This document shows positions 54,301-58,857 of a DNA stretch of 64,000 nt, piece after piece. The position numbers were made by a program, and so were the translations under genes. The notes beneath the pieces are model-generated. The model was not told where the DNA came from, did no database searches, and saw only the letters and a list, made by a program, of their open reading frames with translations. The stretch's first letter is position 1. Every line of letters starts with the position of its first letter. This stretch comes from Sabellastarte sp. h YS-2021 (lineage: Eukaryota > Annelida > Polychaeta > Sabellida > Sabellidae), in assembly GCA_964017235.1 (NCBI GenBank), contig OZ024940.1, positions 25,239,615-25,303,614 of the forward strand, read 5' to 3'.

Positions 54301-55308
54301 CTTGGACATTTGTTTTCAGATACATTTAACTTCCAAAGCTTTCCGGTTAAAAATCCAGGGGCTCAGGCGGGGGTGGGGGGTTTGGGGGGTCTGGTGGTAC
54401 AAATTTGACTGGTATATTGAACTATGAAACTGAAGTAATTAAAACACTTATATCAGCTACATTAACAGTTAAAACCTGAATCAACATATCAAACATTAGT
54501 GCATTATGTCCTTAAATTTACAAGAGGGATAAATACCATCGTATATATAATCCTATAAACAGTAAAACAGAGACTAAGGCCTAAAGCAGGAAGAAAACCA
54601 TTTAAGAACATTGTATTCAGGAGATGGGGGGGGATCGGGGGGGGGCTGTGTCTGCTTAAAATGCTGAGGTGGGTAGCCTGGCTTTTGAACAATATGCTTA
54701 TGAACAATTCCACTAACAAAATGGCACCGCCTGGGCGTACTGGGCTATACGTAAGCTAACCCCCCCCAAAAAAATCCCATCATTTTGAACATATTCCCCA
54801 GCTTTTCGAAATCTCTGTTCACCGAATGGTTATTCCAACATTGTTCATAAAATCTTGGGGGGCATTTTACAATAATTTCCACAGTCACTCAGCAAAGTCG
54901 AAATTAGGGCTTTTAACGTCCTGTTTGACAGCCATGGTTCATACTGGGACAGGTCCTCAGCATTTGCCGCATGTGGGAGACGTAAATCCCACACAAGTGC
55001 AGAGAGCCTGTGATTAGATGCCAAACGAGGCCCACCAAGGACCTTCAGTGGCTTTGCAAAATGACTTCTAAACAGTTTGCAGTTGTATGACAATTGTATA
55101 TACCCCTTTTTTGTCAGAAAAAAAAAGAGTAAATACTCTATGTTCATATATATATTTTTTGTTTTTCTTTTACTTTACAGCCAACCTGATGGGTGATTCA
55201 CGGCAGTCAAATACACCCCGTTCTATACTGTCGTCAAAATCTTCTCTAGGCCAAAACAGACCGTGGAGTGGTCGCAGGTTGAACAGAGTTGGAGTGGATC
55301 CACATTAA
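20860..55308 (+). CDS. Membrane receptor: CTLD with nested WSC domain, second CTLD, mucin-like stalk, TM (14 exons, 729 aa)
   Basis: Join of 14 exons (listed separately): 2,190 nt, 729 aa plus stop, every GT/AG junction in phase. Order: signal peptide (1-30); first part of CTLD1 (41-97, WIGIQLADPPDYWAWVDYL); WSC domain (about 119-207); remainder of CTLD1 (211-256, EQPNN and YVCE); CTLD2 (264-391); Ser/Thr-rich stalk (about 392-614); one transmembrane helix (618-643); basic stop-transfer GKNRR and an 86-aa cytoplasmic tail without an obvious ITAM. CTLD and WSC folds usually bind carbohydrate, so a cell-surface glycan or pathogen receptor is a reasonable inference; no ligand can be assigned. 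The EPN/QPD position reads QPN and the WND position reads IQD, so a calcium site is only partly supported. Introns total about 32 kb; intron 1 holds an intact DIRS element. No close named orthologue is recognised. Confidence 0.85.
21436..21652 (-). mobile_element. SINE family D
   Basis: Same organisation as 10838-11082. On the minus strand: GGGGGCTCGGTAGTGTAGCG head, then CCGGTTCGAATCTCC (B box), with the body ending near CGACGTAAAACCATAAAATA. Confidence 0.75.
21893..22110. repeat. Dispersed repeat family F (RTE-like 3' end)
   Basis: It contains TTTGTATCCGGACAGTGATC, CTCAAAATTTAATGGGATCT and an ACAAACAAACGG-type edge after CATGAAGTTCC. It matches 8165-8400 in the same orientation. Confidence 0.55.
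22636..22807. repeat. DIRS inverted terminal repeat (3' side of the element)
   Basis: 172 bp, from CCTATCCAATGGACAATTGC to CATCTTTTTCGT. By eye it is an exact inverted copy of 28746-28917. It is rich in ACCGGTC-type palindromes. Confidence 0.95.
22868..22963. repeat. DIRS internal complementary region (ICR)
   Basis: The first half (TGTCCATTGGATAGGGTATTAAC onward) is complementary to the left outer end (22590-22650). The second half (ATTGCGTTAATACATCC onward) is complementary to the right outer end (28905-28938). It lies between the recombinase stop and the 3' ITR, the standard DIRS position, and is thought to template completion of the circular DNA. Confidence 0.95.
23239..23264. repeat. (A)n on the element's coding strand
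   Basis: A run of about 26 T on the plus strand downstream of the recombinase stop, that is, poly(A) in the sense of the DIRS transcript. Confidence 0.8.
23355..24452 (-). CDS. DIRS tyrosine recombinase
   Basis: The C-terminal ~365 codons of a long minus-strand frame form a phage-integrase-type tyrosine recombinase. The core-binding part starts at SVYEAKWTIFTKWC (24347). The catalytic Arg is in LGSGKRRSEIHAW, the HxxR box is KAHDVRAF, the second His is in ACHWKSH, and the nucleophile Tyr is in TQFYL (about 23446). All catalytic positions are present. The frame stays open upstream to 26408, but that part overlaps the RT ORF out of frame and is unlikely to be real. The start or frameshift that gives this product is not resolved, so the 5' limit is approximate. 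It cuts and joins the circular cDNA to insert it. Confidence 0.9.
   Translation of the reverse strand, partial: SEPTCLAPRASAIKEQGFSEAVAARIEAPQRRSTRSVYEAKWTIFTKWCLSNQVDFRAPPLKAIADFLLHLFQDKKLQPGTIDGYRSAIADKLGNSTINVSKDENLTRLLDSFHRDRPKGRRGIPSWNLSLVLHQLTKAPFEPLKEASLKHLTFKTVFLLALGSGKRRSEIHAWLHKNIRHQSDWSKVSLYPSPSFLSKNQLAKEGPDSVAPVVIPALAPSLDRSLKGDRSLCPVRALRYYLDRTADLRQNKELVFVSFKKGFDKDISPATISSWIKQTVVLCYELSDQEALTLHQVKAHDVRAFAASKAFQSGISLDQILSACHWKSHNTFTQFYLKDVAWADSELFHLGPVVAAQQVHHQAQK
24269..26809 (-). CDS. DIRS polyprotein: reverse transcriptase, RNase H, methyltransferase-like domain
   Basis: 846 codons on the minus strand. The RT palm has VTSIDFKDAYFHIPI (first catalytic Asp), LPFGLSTAP and the YLDDWL box (residues 370-375, the DIRS form of YxDD). 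RNase H follows: TDASNEGW (536 on), INHLELKAV, ATDNTTVVAY and LNVIADKLSR, so the catalytic acidic set is kept. Next is a region beginning KVDLFATRFN and AVDALSLSW, with AFPP and APGWP, which resembles the Dam-like methyltransferase domain carried by DIRS elements; its NPPY-type motif is degenerate. The frame overlaps gag upstream and the recombinase downstream, all three in different frames. The first ~150 residues look unlike RT and may belong to the overlap only. Confidence 0.93.
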   Translation of the reverse strand: MKRGVLLVPHQGNLDVFIHTSPPTEPLTSRTGSPLLRHGSRLETGKLLRKGVVKPQTSARSRPEVLKSINDNHYFANVVGLLNSVNVSDKMEGLNPPPPVIHKSETVFPHVNSFVASVPFVSGSPQKKGVNPAYCQSIREINHVKDVSCVDHLSFVNIVTNVQTVVTNLPVGARLQQFWEKWETLGASPKVIKILREGYTLPFRFRPNLTRSPMVISKYVNPQRQAFLLEALTQLTNKNAVEPVTNQTSLGFYNRLFLVPKPNNRWRPILDLSTLNTFLNTESFKMETPETIRTSLQAGEWVTSIDFKDAYFHIPIHSQSRKYMRFHIQGHSYQFKALPFGLSTAPMEFTVVAKEVKLMALQQGIRIHQYLDDWLVRASTLHTCLQHTQTLVTLCQELGWLVNKEKSELTPKQVFNFVGYQFDLKEGKVRPTEERWQTLTDKIRSMMSDPVCPVRKFMSLIGLLTATEKQVHLGRLHMRPIQWHLKNNWRVPESLEKVIPVPKSLHPHLRWWLEESNVLLGQPLHPLKHALQIFTDASNEGWGAHLDDHTARGTWSLPESKLHINHLELKAVFLALKEFRTLVCNKTVLIATDNTTVVAYINKEGGMKSGSLCALLWRILSWCTRQQVTLRARHIPGRLNVIADKLSRLGQTIQTEWSLHPAVFQAVCARWHQPKVDLFATRFNNKLPQFVSPVPDPQAWAVDALSLSWEDLDPYAFPPAAILGKVVEKLQDYPCNRIILIAPGWPNMPWFWDLVAMSSQIPLCLPSIPNLVSQPFNQVLHRNLSNLNLHAWLLEPQQSRSKASLRQWQHELRLLKEDQPDLSMRQSGPFLQSGASVIRWTSGHHL
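26598..28622 (-). CDS. DIRS gag-like ORF1
   Basis: 674 aa from the ATG at 28622. The frame is open to 28745 without ATG, and the chosen start lies just inside the right ITR. The N-terminus has a Cys/His-rich segment (RGSCGHVMALFDNHKKC, then KKLPCSICKAF), followed by a Ser/Thr/Pro-rich low-complexity middle. The C-terminal half contains WSPEPAKLNSMFSRVARRS and a basic end. This length and order fit DIRS ORF1, taken to be the capsid-like nucleic-acid-binding protein. It overlaps the RT frame by about 210 nt. Confidence 0.85.
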   Translation of the reverse strand: MSSPGQKRGSCGHVMALFDNHKKCARCRDKGVGDDPCVKKLPCSICKAFTPAQIHQLATPTYKERKERSSQKKSEELTSTSPKLVDPSEVSLLGPVNSGTQSPVDSTPKQKKKRSDGSPRSSKRKHSSKPTSDDLKSLDDKWSERFSRLEAMLINQSFAVPVRPVNSASVVPREHPFFDPGASTSVMFSEGTSDVATQLTATQPPLGVPGTQAVKELTKSATHPVQGPGTSETVATQPLLVPGAGTATQPPQAPGAGPEVLPSGYETTLSNQSPPIGQNSEVARESDSEAEVDAEPASPASVHYQGDVPESNTDQDLSEDANYRETLRGVRSFMGWHQIPDYDTSAASMDDNPFAGSRVKTTGKVSVKLPVDEWLCKKLEKLNVTIAEGYPSRNTETSGLLRDQFVKTPRTSKWYDMQAVKKDASNQAVGDWSPEPAKLNSMFSRVARRSLPSAPASRTFSQDTLRRWERSFREQSVMCNHAAGLSRCLTKVQDSMVTQLKSLRFDSSKGKSAEKQQQAVEELEYLVTFNRSISQAMQRAMQDLSEGVFISMANLTLARRDSYLEFIRGGIKPDTLSALRTSPVHQLALFPDSLLVKAEEEILRSEERRSAGTTPRKPGRFHPYVSSNRTPHQPDRKPTTPAWKQIRDRQTAQKGGGKASNFSQKPARGFKKHK
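28746..28917. repeat. DIRS inverted terminal repeat (5' side of the element)
   Basis: Inverted copy of 22636-22807, ending CAATTGTCCATTGGATAGG. It lies directly upstream of ORF1 and is therefore the likely promoter-bearing end. Confidence 0.95.
29175..29290 (-). mobile_element. SINE family E (tRNA-like), fragment
   Basis: It shares CACAAGTCTAGCTCGTTAAC and GGTGTTAACAGAACTGATAT with the fuller copy at 38330-38515. Confidence 0.6.
29391..29414. repeat. (C)24 homopolymer
   Basis: An uninterrupted C run in intron 1, with a pyrimidine-rich approach on the left. It creates spurious proline- or glycine-rich open frames on both strands. Confidence 0.9.
29595..29665 (-). mobile_element. LINE family H 3' end, fragment
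   Basis: GGACTTTTATAGTGCTTAAT, then AAGGCGCAACAGAACC, as in 56357-56440. Confidence 0.55.
30153..30183 (+). CDS. Receptor exon 2 (31 nt micro-exon)
   Basis: A long pyrimidine tract and TGCTTCAG acceptor, with donor GTAAGT. It encodes ANTCGQSSTL, just after the predicted signal-peptide cleavage. Phase 1 in and phase 2 out agree with its neighbours. It is very short, so slightly less certain than the others. Confidence 0.7.
30277..30917 (-). pseudogene. Truncated LINE family H: RT C-terminus plus 3' UTR
   Basis: Minus strand. Two overlapping frames, joined by a frameshift near 30790-30830, give LTAANALVGSRLDYCNSLF and then TPLRKALHWLPIRHRCIFN, ALLVYK. These are the C-terminal signatures of CR1/L2-like LINE reverse transcriptases. 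The 3' UTR runs to the AAGGCGC ... ATAAAAGTTG end at 30277. The gene body is missing and the frame is broken. Confidence 0.75.
30940..31440. repeat. Palindromic minisatellite units, cluster 2 (diverged)
   Basis: Degenerate single units: one in complement at 30940-30980 (CCTACAATATCCACAGGATT) and two or more in sense at 31150-31440 (AAGTCTACTGTA; CCATAACTAGGACCAA). A SINE B interrupts the cluster. Confidence 0.65.
30990..31150 (-). mobile_element. SINE family B with internal (C)n(AC)n
   Basis: GGTCATACTGGGAC and GCCACTTGTGGGAGTTGAAC blocks, with a C run and (AC)n microsatellite expanded between them at 31051-31083. Confidence 0.7.
31508..31633. repeat. Perfect long hairpin: 30-bp inverted repeats 25 bp apart
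   Basis: 31527-31556 and 31582-31611 are exact reverse complements over 30 bp (core CAGAATTTTACCATGGTTTG). A further GAATAACACC inverted pair lies outside. It sits in receptor intron 2 and is probably a fold-back MITE. Sequence to about 31828 shares CCAATCAGATTCGCGGACAC-type motifs with the hAT MITE near 59580. Confidence 0.85.
31877..32046 (+). CDS. Receptor exon 3: first part of CTLD1
   Basis: Acceptor TTTGCAG, donor GTAACA. It encodes TWEGATSLPIIESQGDQDCL and YWIGIQLADPPDYWAWVDYL. The WIG(L/I) and W-W-D signatures identify the core of a C-type-lectin-like fold. The usual N-terminal strand and helix 1 region is very short here. Confidence 0.9.
32085..32315. repeat. Dispersed repeat family F
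   Basis: Same orientation as 2490-2745: CAGAAGACGGGTCTTGGTCC, CCCATTAAATTTTGAGAC, CTGGATAGAAAAAA and GTTGGCGGAGCTGTGG. Confidence 0.55.
32468..32701 (+). mobile_element. SINE family A, full length, with 12-bp target duplication
   Basis: Best copy in the window. It begins GGGGCCACGGTGGCAGAGTGG, has the B box GGGGTTCGGTTCCCGG, a ~150-bp body and an AAATAAATAAATAAA tail. It is flanked by exact 12-bp duplications TACAACACTCTA (32456-32467 and 32702-32713). It lies in receptor intron 3. Confidence 0.93.
32720..33680. other. Receptor intron 3, left part: nothing recognised
   Basis: AT-rich. A short inverted pair (AAGAAATCTAAAATTCGCCAC near 32799 and GGCGAATTTTAGATTTCTTAC near 32996) suggests a ~230-bp fold-back element with ends in TATAGAGTAAG. 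Confidence 0.5.
33688..33800 (-). mobile_element. SINE family B, partial
   Basis: GCGTCCCGTTCAACAGCCAG through GCCACTTGCGGGAGTCTAAC, as in the other family B copies. The head is missing. Confidence 0.7.
34262..34461 (+). CDS. Receptor exon 4: start of the WSC domain
   Basis: Acceptor TTCTGCAG, donor GTAAGT. It encodes YQGCFYEFYDQRDLPNPS, then NCISWCTNNSFLFAGLH. The Y-x-G-C-[FY] opening and C-x3-C helix are WSC landmarks. Phase 1 in, phase 0 out. Confidence 0.92.
35381..35660 (+). CDS. Receptor exon 5: end of WSC and rest of CTLD1
   Basis: Acceptor AATTTTAG, donor GTAAGG. The first half completes WSC (DGDQCYCGNSFG, GCPNLACSGDSSQKCG, NAIYY). The second half resumes the CTLD: AWGNWVNEQPNNYNG, FCGG, IQDENCADELQYVCE. 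The WSC-to-CTLD junction lies inside this exon, so the nesting is not an assembly join between exons. Confidence 0.95.
36236..36356 (+). CDS. Receptor exon 6: start of CTLD2
   Basis: Acceptor CCTTTCAG, donor GTAAGT. It encodes STCSTESAFG, NSKCYYL and WYLAQQNCR, the first Cys pair and helix of a CTLD. Phases 1 and 2. Confidence 0.88.
36424..36880 (+). mobile_element. Three tandem 5S rRNA-derived SINE copies
   Basis: Copies at about 36424-36575, 36600-36750 and 36756-36880. The first two contain CACTGAAGTTAAGCAGCAAT (or GTTACGCAGC) and GGGCTACGTTAGTACT, then GGATGGGTGAC or GGTTGGGTGACC, clearly from a 5S rRNA gene. The third keeps only the head and body. A matching copy is at 7815-7945. They lie in receptor intron 6. 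Confidence 0.8.
37315..37448 (+). CDS. Receptor exon 7: CTLD2 middle
   Basis: Acceptor CGTTTTAG, donor GTAACT. It encodes KIGGQLLTVKTENVYNST and IWVGLQRNRWKDSDG, the GG-L-I and WIGL-equivalent blocks. Confidence 0.9.
37823..37969 (+). CDS. Receptor exon 8: CTLD2 end, lacking the usual cysteines
   Basis: Acceptor ACTTTGCAG, donor GTTGGT. It encodes NWVKFTNFASGQQPKVASPE, NKFVAVEY and WKTFNGTFQIPQIIET. The spacing matches a CTLD C-terminal half, but the Cys residues that normally precede and close the WND region are absent. 147 nt, phase 1-1. Confidence 0.85.
38330..38515 (-). mobile_element. SINE family E (tRNA-like)
   Basis: On the minus strand: TTAGCTCAGCTGGTTAAAGA (A box), then GTGGGATCGACTCCCAGC (B box). 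Fragments of the same family are at 29175-29290 and 63530-63580. The body is interrupted and there is no cloverleaf closing stem, so it is not a tRNA gene. Confidence 0.65.
38935..39650. mobile_element. MITE-like element family G, copy 2
   Basis: It begins ACGCCCAGTCACACTACACA and ends CATGTAATGTGACTGGGG, imperfect inverted ends. Internal GCATGCGCAGATG, GTGATTCGGTCGTCTT and TAACCGCGGGAC blocks match 4395-5045. Confidence 0.6.
40746..40889 (+). CDS. Receptor exon 9: Ser/Thr-rich stalk
   Basis: Acceptor GGTCCTTCAG, donor GTATTG. It encodes VLTTTTDSTSTKDMGTTR and further Ser/Thr-rich sequence, a likely O-glycosylated spacer. 144 nt, phase 1-1, so it could be skipped without a frameshift. Confidence 0.85.
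40890..43210 (+). other. Receptor intron 9
   Basis: It contains a short repeat F-like piece (41255-41395), a SINE B copy in sense (42349-42486) and otherwise unrecognised AT-rich sequence. Confidence 0.5.
42349..42486 (+). mobile_element. SINE family B, sense orientation
   Basis: GGTCCTCAGTGGCCTAGTCG head, GTGGGTTTGACTCCCACAAG B box, and body to CAGGATGTAAAACCC. Confidence 0.8.
43211..43690 (+). CDS. Receptor exon 10: large Ser/Thr-rich stalk exon
   Basis: Acceptor CACACTAG, donor GTGAGT. 480 nt, phase 1-1, encoding 160 residues dominated by Thr, Ser, Ala and Asn (for example TSIKPSPARSSMADGADE), without Cys. Several N-x-S/T sites are present. It is mucin-like, and its length is a multiple of three. 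Confidence 0.88.
43700..44860. other. Receptor intron 10, left part
   Basis: It holds a (G)23 run at 44378-44400 and a degenerate LINE-tail-like piece (44770-44840, GGCCTGCAAAGTAGTGCATT). Nothing else is recognised. Confidence 0.45.
44866..45090 (-). mobile_element. SINE family A
   Basis: Minus-strand copy. The plus strand reads GGGGTTTTACGTCAC, then CCAGTACATGCAGTTGGTCA, and ends near GAGGTGGGAGGCAAGGGTGG. Confidence 0.85.
45570..45760 (+). repeat. Palindromic minisatellite, cluster 3
   Basis: Two to three units: ACAGAGTCTACTGTATACAT, then CCATAACTAGAACCAAATCC. The last unit has decayed. Confidence 0.8.
45816..45887 (+). CDS. Receptor exon 11: membrane-proximal stalk and start of TM
   Basis: Acceptor ATTGTAG, donor GTGAGT. 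It encodes AGIPADTQASTSDGLSATLI, VV. 72 nt, phase 1-1. Confidence 0.85.
46492..46564 (+). CDS. Receptor exon 12: transmembrane helix
   Basis: Acceptor TTTTTTTCAG, donor GTAAGT. It encodes VVLCVLVIAIIVIVVVCLLY followed by GKNRR, a strongly hydrophobic helix with a basic stop-transfer on the cytoplasmic side. This sets type I topology. Confidence 0.9.
46760..47480 (-). repeat. Palindromic minisatellite, cluster 4 (reverse orientation)
   Basis: About nine diverged units in complement, for example CTCTGTATAACTAGAACCTC and ATCCGCAGGATTCGGTTCTA. The orientation is opposite to clusters 1, 3 and 5. Confidence 0.85.
47965..48431. mobile_element. MITE family J (GTATAAACACCCC ends), copy 1
   Basis: Left end TACCGTATTTCACCGTATAA, then ACACCCC; right end GGGCTTTTATATGGTGAAAT, then ACTGTA. 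It includes a (TG)n microsatellite at 48340-48368. No coding capacity. Confidence 0.75.
48410..48950 (+). repeat. 179-bp tandem repeat, about three copies
   Basis: Units start at about 48410, 48589 and 48768, each with TTTATATGGTGAAATACYGT and then AGTTTAAGTCTTTAWTGCAT. Each unit begins with the right terminus of MITE J, so the array grew from the element's end and its flank. Confidence 0.88.
50735..51200 (+). repeat. Palindromic minisatellite, cluster 5
   Basis: Six well-conserved units of about 75 bp, each with GGTTCTAGTTATACAGAGTC and CCATAACTAGAACCAAATCC. The arms GGTTCTAGTTAT and ATAACTAGAACC are perfect 12-bp inverted repeats. Confidence 0.92.
51441..51668 (+). mobile_element. SINE family C
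   Basis: Head CTGCCACTTTGTCCTAGTTG, B box GGGTTTGATCCCTGG, and body GGTCCTATCCCCAGTGGCAG to GACTCTGTCTCTTTCAGTCT. Confidence 0.8.
51911..52394. mobile_element. MITE family J, copy 2
   Basis: Left end ATATTTATCCGTATAAACAC; right end GTTCATACGGATAAATACGG. The inverted ends match each other and copy 1 (47965-48431). It contains a (G)19 run at 51956-51974. Confidence 0.8.
52575..52693 (+). CDS. Receptor exon 13: cytoplasmic tail
   Basis: Acceptor CCACTGTAG, donor GTAGGT. It encodes RQEKGNTLDLRGEASKANGG and SRLNQSFTRSLYNSSST. Hydrophilic, with one Tyr (SLYNS) and no standard ITAM or ITIM. Confidence 0.8.
53043..53105 (-). mobile_element. LINE family H 3' end, fragment
   Basis: CTGGACTTTTATAGCACTTAATCTCC block, as in the other family H tails. 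The match is short. Confidence 0.5.
53933..54129. mobile_element. MITE family K (TACCGTA...AACGCCC ends)
   Basis: 197 bp, from TACCGTAAATTTCCAAAATA to ATTTTGGAAAAATACGGTA. It is inverted at the ends and has several internal TTAACGCCTGG repeats in both halves. Confidence 0.8.
54899..55055 (-). mobile_element. SINE family B
   Basis: TTTAACGTCCTGTTTGACAG through GCCTGTGATTAGATGCCAAA and CACCAAGGACC. The B-box region is damaged (GGAGACGTAAATCC). Confidence 0.7.
55181..55308 (+). CDS. Receptor exon 14: C-terminus
   Basis: Acceptor TACTTTACAG; stop TAA at 55306-55308. It encodes NLMGDSRQSNTPRSILSSKS, then a basic end RRLNRVGVDPH. Ser-rich, possibly phosphorylated (inference). Confidence 0.85.
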
Positions 55309-55365
55309 TATATAATAACCATAATATCAGCGGACAGCTATTAATGGAGTGCTTGCCCTGCTAAA

Positions 55366-56149
55366 TACCGGTGCCGCGCTCTGTAACGCCCCTGGGCAAT
55401 GTGACCAAATATTTGCAAAAGTTGGGGATGGGCGTTAGGGGGTAAATCGTTTGGCTTTGTGGGTATCGATATTGAATGCAAAAATATTTCAATATCGGGC
55501 GATATCGGGGGGTTAATATTGTCTACTAAATATTCCAAATTCGGGAAACTGAAAACATTTTAGTGTATCCCGAACCGTTAACAGGAAGCAAAATTTACCA
55601 AAACAAAACATTGCAGTTTTCATCAAAAACGCATTGAAAACTTAAAAAATGTGAGATAAACGTGTACAATTTCTTTAGATTTGGACTTTGTATCAAATAT
55701 TAGCAGTGTAAGTTTACAGTTTTGCTTAAAATGGCGATATTGAAATACATGTTTAGATCTCGATATCGGCAGTCCAGTTCCAAAACAATAAATATCGGCA
55801 ATATCAATAAACGATTTACCCACTAATGGGCGTTCATGTCGATGAAAACCAGCCAGGCGTTTCAAAAAAAAATAACCCGACTTTTGGGAAACCGCGTTTT
55901 AGCACACACCGACTGGAAGTAAAATATGCGGTTGGTAAACAAATCTCGTTGCAATAAAAGTTGTCATAACTGCTAAAATAAGGAAAATTTTGTTGAAAAT
56001 TGATATAAAATGATCACATTTCACCAATGATTGGGTTTATATGGAGACTGTTTACTTCGAAACGACATATTAGCAATTTATGAGCGATAACGTACGATTG
56101 TGGATGGGCGCTTTCAAAACCATGAGCGTTACAGAGTGCGGCTACGGTA
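55366..56149. mobile_element. MITE family L (784 bp) with another element nested inside
   Basis: TACCGGTGCCGCGCTCTGTA at the left and TACAGAGTGCGGCTACGGTA at the right are inverted repeats over about 24 bp with a few mismatches. It carries the nested element at 55438-55823. No coding capacity. Confidence 0.8.
55438..55823. mobile_element. MITE family M nested in MITE L
   Basis: It starts GGTAAATCGTTTGGCTTTGT and ends AATAAACGATTTACCCACTA, inverted ends. The inside is rich in ATATCG motifs (TCAATATCG, CGATATCGG). An opposite-orientation copy is at 58858-59238. Confidence 0.75.
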
Positions 56150-56356
56150 ATTCATACCAAAATCTGTGATATTCAATGAAGATCTTTTTCATATATTTAT
56201 TTACACCCGCGTGAAAGGGGAATTAGAAAGAGAAAATCAGTTTTTATGTTTATAATATAGTTGTGTCCAAAATTAAGAAATGAAAATCAATATTTTCAAA
56301 TGGTAAAACAATGATTGGTCATTGTGAATATTATATTGAGAATATATCTAATCTAA

Positions 56357-56590
56357 TCTAATGTGGACTTTTATAGTGCTTAATCTCCATCACTGATGGA
56401 CTCTAAGGCGCAACTGAACATAAAGCAAGGCGGTAGACATTAATCCGAGGACATAGCCAGGTCATGCCAAGGAGACACAGGGTGACAGGAGAGGCTATGG
56501 GGGATATGCTTTTGCAAACAGGTATGTTTTAAGCTTCTTTCTGAAGGAGGCAACTGATGCTGCACCGCGCACATCATGAGGGAGTTTTAC
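56357..56590 (-). mobile_element. LINE family H 3' end
   Basis: GGACTTTTATAGTGCTTAATC, then ACTCTAAGGCGCAACTGAAC and TTTCTGAAGGAGGCAACTGA, the same order as in 30277-30520. Confidence 0.65.
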
Positions 56591-57476
56591 TGTATAAATC
56601 ACCTGAATTTCCCAGATCTGACCAGATATGTTCCAATATTTAGGATGGGCAGTTACAAGAGTAAAAAACCAGCTTGGTACTTCTGGGAAAAAATGCAGCT
56701 ACCAACTTTCCCACTTCAGCTGGGGGGCTGGGAACTGAACCCAGGTCCCGTAACCTGGGTGGAGGCCCTTACCAGAACTCTTCAATACATTCCAAACACA
56801 CTGTCTCATGAGGTACCGAATTTCTCGACTTGTGTACTTCAGTGTGCCATACTTATACTTACTGTTAATAGCTTATTATTTATGTAATTATCGCGTAATC
56901 ACTTATCTAATAAGTACGTTGTACATTTCTTGTCATTGTCGTCTAATTTATTCAACCACAAAATAAAAATTCTTGTGTACAAAAAAAAAAATATGGAAAC
57001 TTTATTTCGTCTTTGATCTGCGTAAAAAAAACACACACAACAATAAAACTACACGTAATATCTCTATCACAACTTAGCTAGTTCACAATCACTTAGTTAT
57101 GGAATGACTTTTAAATCACTACATATGACTTCAATAGAGCCCGTTATTCCTGAACATGCTAGGAGCAGTGTACAAAATTAACACCACCTGCCCTCCCCCC
57201 CCCCCACCCCCACCTTACCCCCAGTGCGAGACTGGTACCGATTCTCATGAACCCTATATCTTTCAAGAGTTACAGGTCCGGATGGTCATATAACTTATGA
57301 AAACTCTTCTTGCCCTTTTTTTCAACAGTTACTTTAATCGCCAACATTATCTCTGTACTAGGGCCAAGAACACAACAGACGTTCCTGCCTTGATGGAAAA
57401 TAACATTAAACCATTTCTTTAACACTCGCCACTTGGTCAGTTTTGAAACTGATTATTGATTTGACCTATACATACA

Positions 57477-57678
57477 TTTATTTATTTATTTGGGGTTTTA
57501 CATCGCTTTCAACACTGTACAGGTCATATCACAACGGGTAGTTGGAAGGGCAGAGGAAACCAGTACGTACAGTTGGTCAAGGTTCTGTACTGTAAACTGC
57601 CGACCATCAGTAAGAAACTACCAACTTTCCCACTTGAGGTAGGGCCGGGAACCGAACCCCGACCTCAGAGGTGGACCT
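57477..57678 (-). mobile_element. SINE family A
   Basis: TTATTTATTTGGGGTTTTAC tail side through GGGAACCGAACCCCGACCTC. Near-duplicate flanks ACCTATACATAC (about 57462) and ACCTACACATAC (about 57673) look like a target duplication with one mismatch. Confidence 0.88.
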
Positions 57679-57689
57679 ACACATACACA

Positions 57690-58850
57690 CCTACAACACT
57701 TTTGAACTGTGGGTCGGTGGACTAGGAAAGTTTTCCAGTAAACTTCGTACACTGGCTAGGAGATCAAGATTTACATCTGACTATTTGTGTTTGGATATCA
57801 GAAGGTTCATAAAATAGAAGAGGTAGCTCTGGTACAACAGGCAAACTGATATGAACACTTCTTAACCCGCTACAAGAACTTAGACTAGACAGATTTAAGT
57901 TAAACGCTGAACTAAAACTAGAAAAATGTTTTTGCTCACAAAAACAAAGCGTCCCCAAAGGTTAGATGCAATATAGTATAAAGGTAGAAAAAGGTTTTTG
58001 AGAGAAGCACTGAGAGAAGAAGCGAATGTTAAGCAGACAGTGCGGTTTATGCATTAACATGAAAGAAAAATGTAAGCTTTATTTTGTTTTCTGGTCACGA
58101 AAAGTTAACTTAAATAAATGCTATAGTTTGTAAGAAGAGTTGTTTCAGATGTAAAATATGGCTACTAAAAGAACACTTATGGTCATATTATAAACTTTAA
58201 GTTTGCAAAAGTGATAATAAAGGAGATATTAGGCAAAAAGACGAATGCTGCTATTTTATGACCCCAGTTTGACCCATAAGAGGGGTCGAGGGGGGGGGGG
58301 GAATCTTACCGGCTATATAGACTGTCCACACATGGTTTCCCAATACCTCTTAATACATTCTAAAGCTTTAAAAGCAATAATAAAGGAGATATAAGGCAAA
58401 ATGTCAAAATCTGTAATTTTATGACCCCAGTTTGACCCCTATAAAGGGAAATTTTAATTTTCCCACACGTAAGATATATAACTGCCAAATATGGTTAAAA
58501 AGCTTCCAATAATAAGGGACGGTGGCGGCAATGACGGAGAGGAAACTGAAGTGAAAACAAATAAGCACTCTTTCAGGGACACTTAATTAGTATATTTAGT
58601 ACATTTTCTTTATGAGCTACCTAATTTATACAAAACAAATAACCACTCCTGTTATACAAAAATATTTTCAACGTCATTCCAAATAAAACAAAAAAAAAAC
58701 CTTTACAAAATAACATCTAATATCACAACCTAAATACAAGTACTTCTATCGAAACTCCCTTGTATATGAAATTATTTGTAAAATATTAACAAAAAAAAAA
58801 TCTTCAACAATTTGAATCTCACTCCAAAACAAAACTGCTATTAACACATC
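57690..58850. other. Intergenic, nothing firm
   Basis: Two diverged copies of a ~170-bp block (TGACCCCAGTTTGACCC at about 58258 and 58421, each after an AATAAAGGAGATAT motif) form a short tandem repeat. No genes seen. Confidence 0.5.
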
Positions 58851-58857
58851 TATTAGT

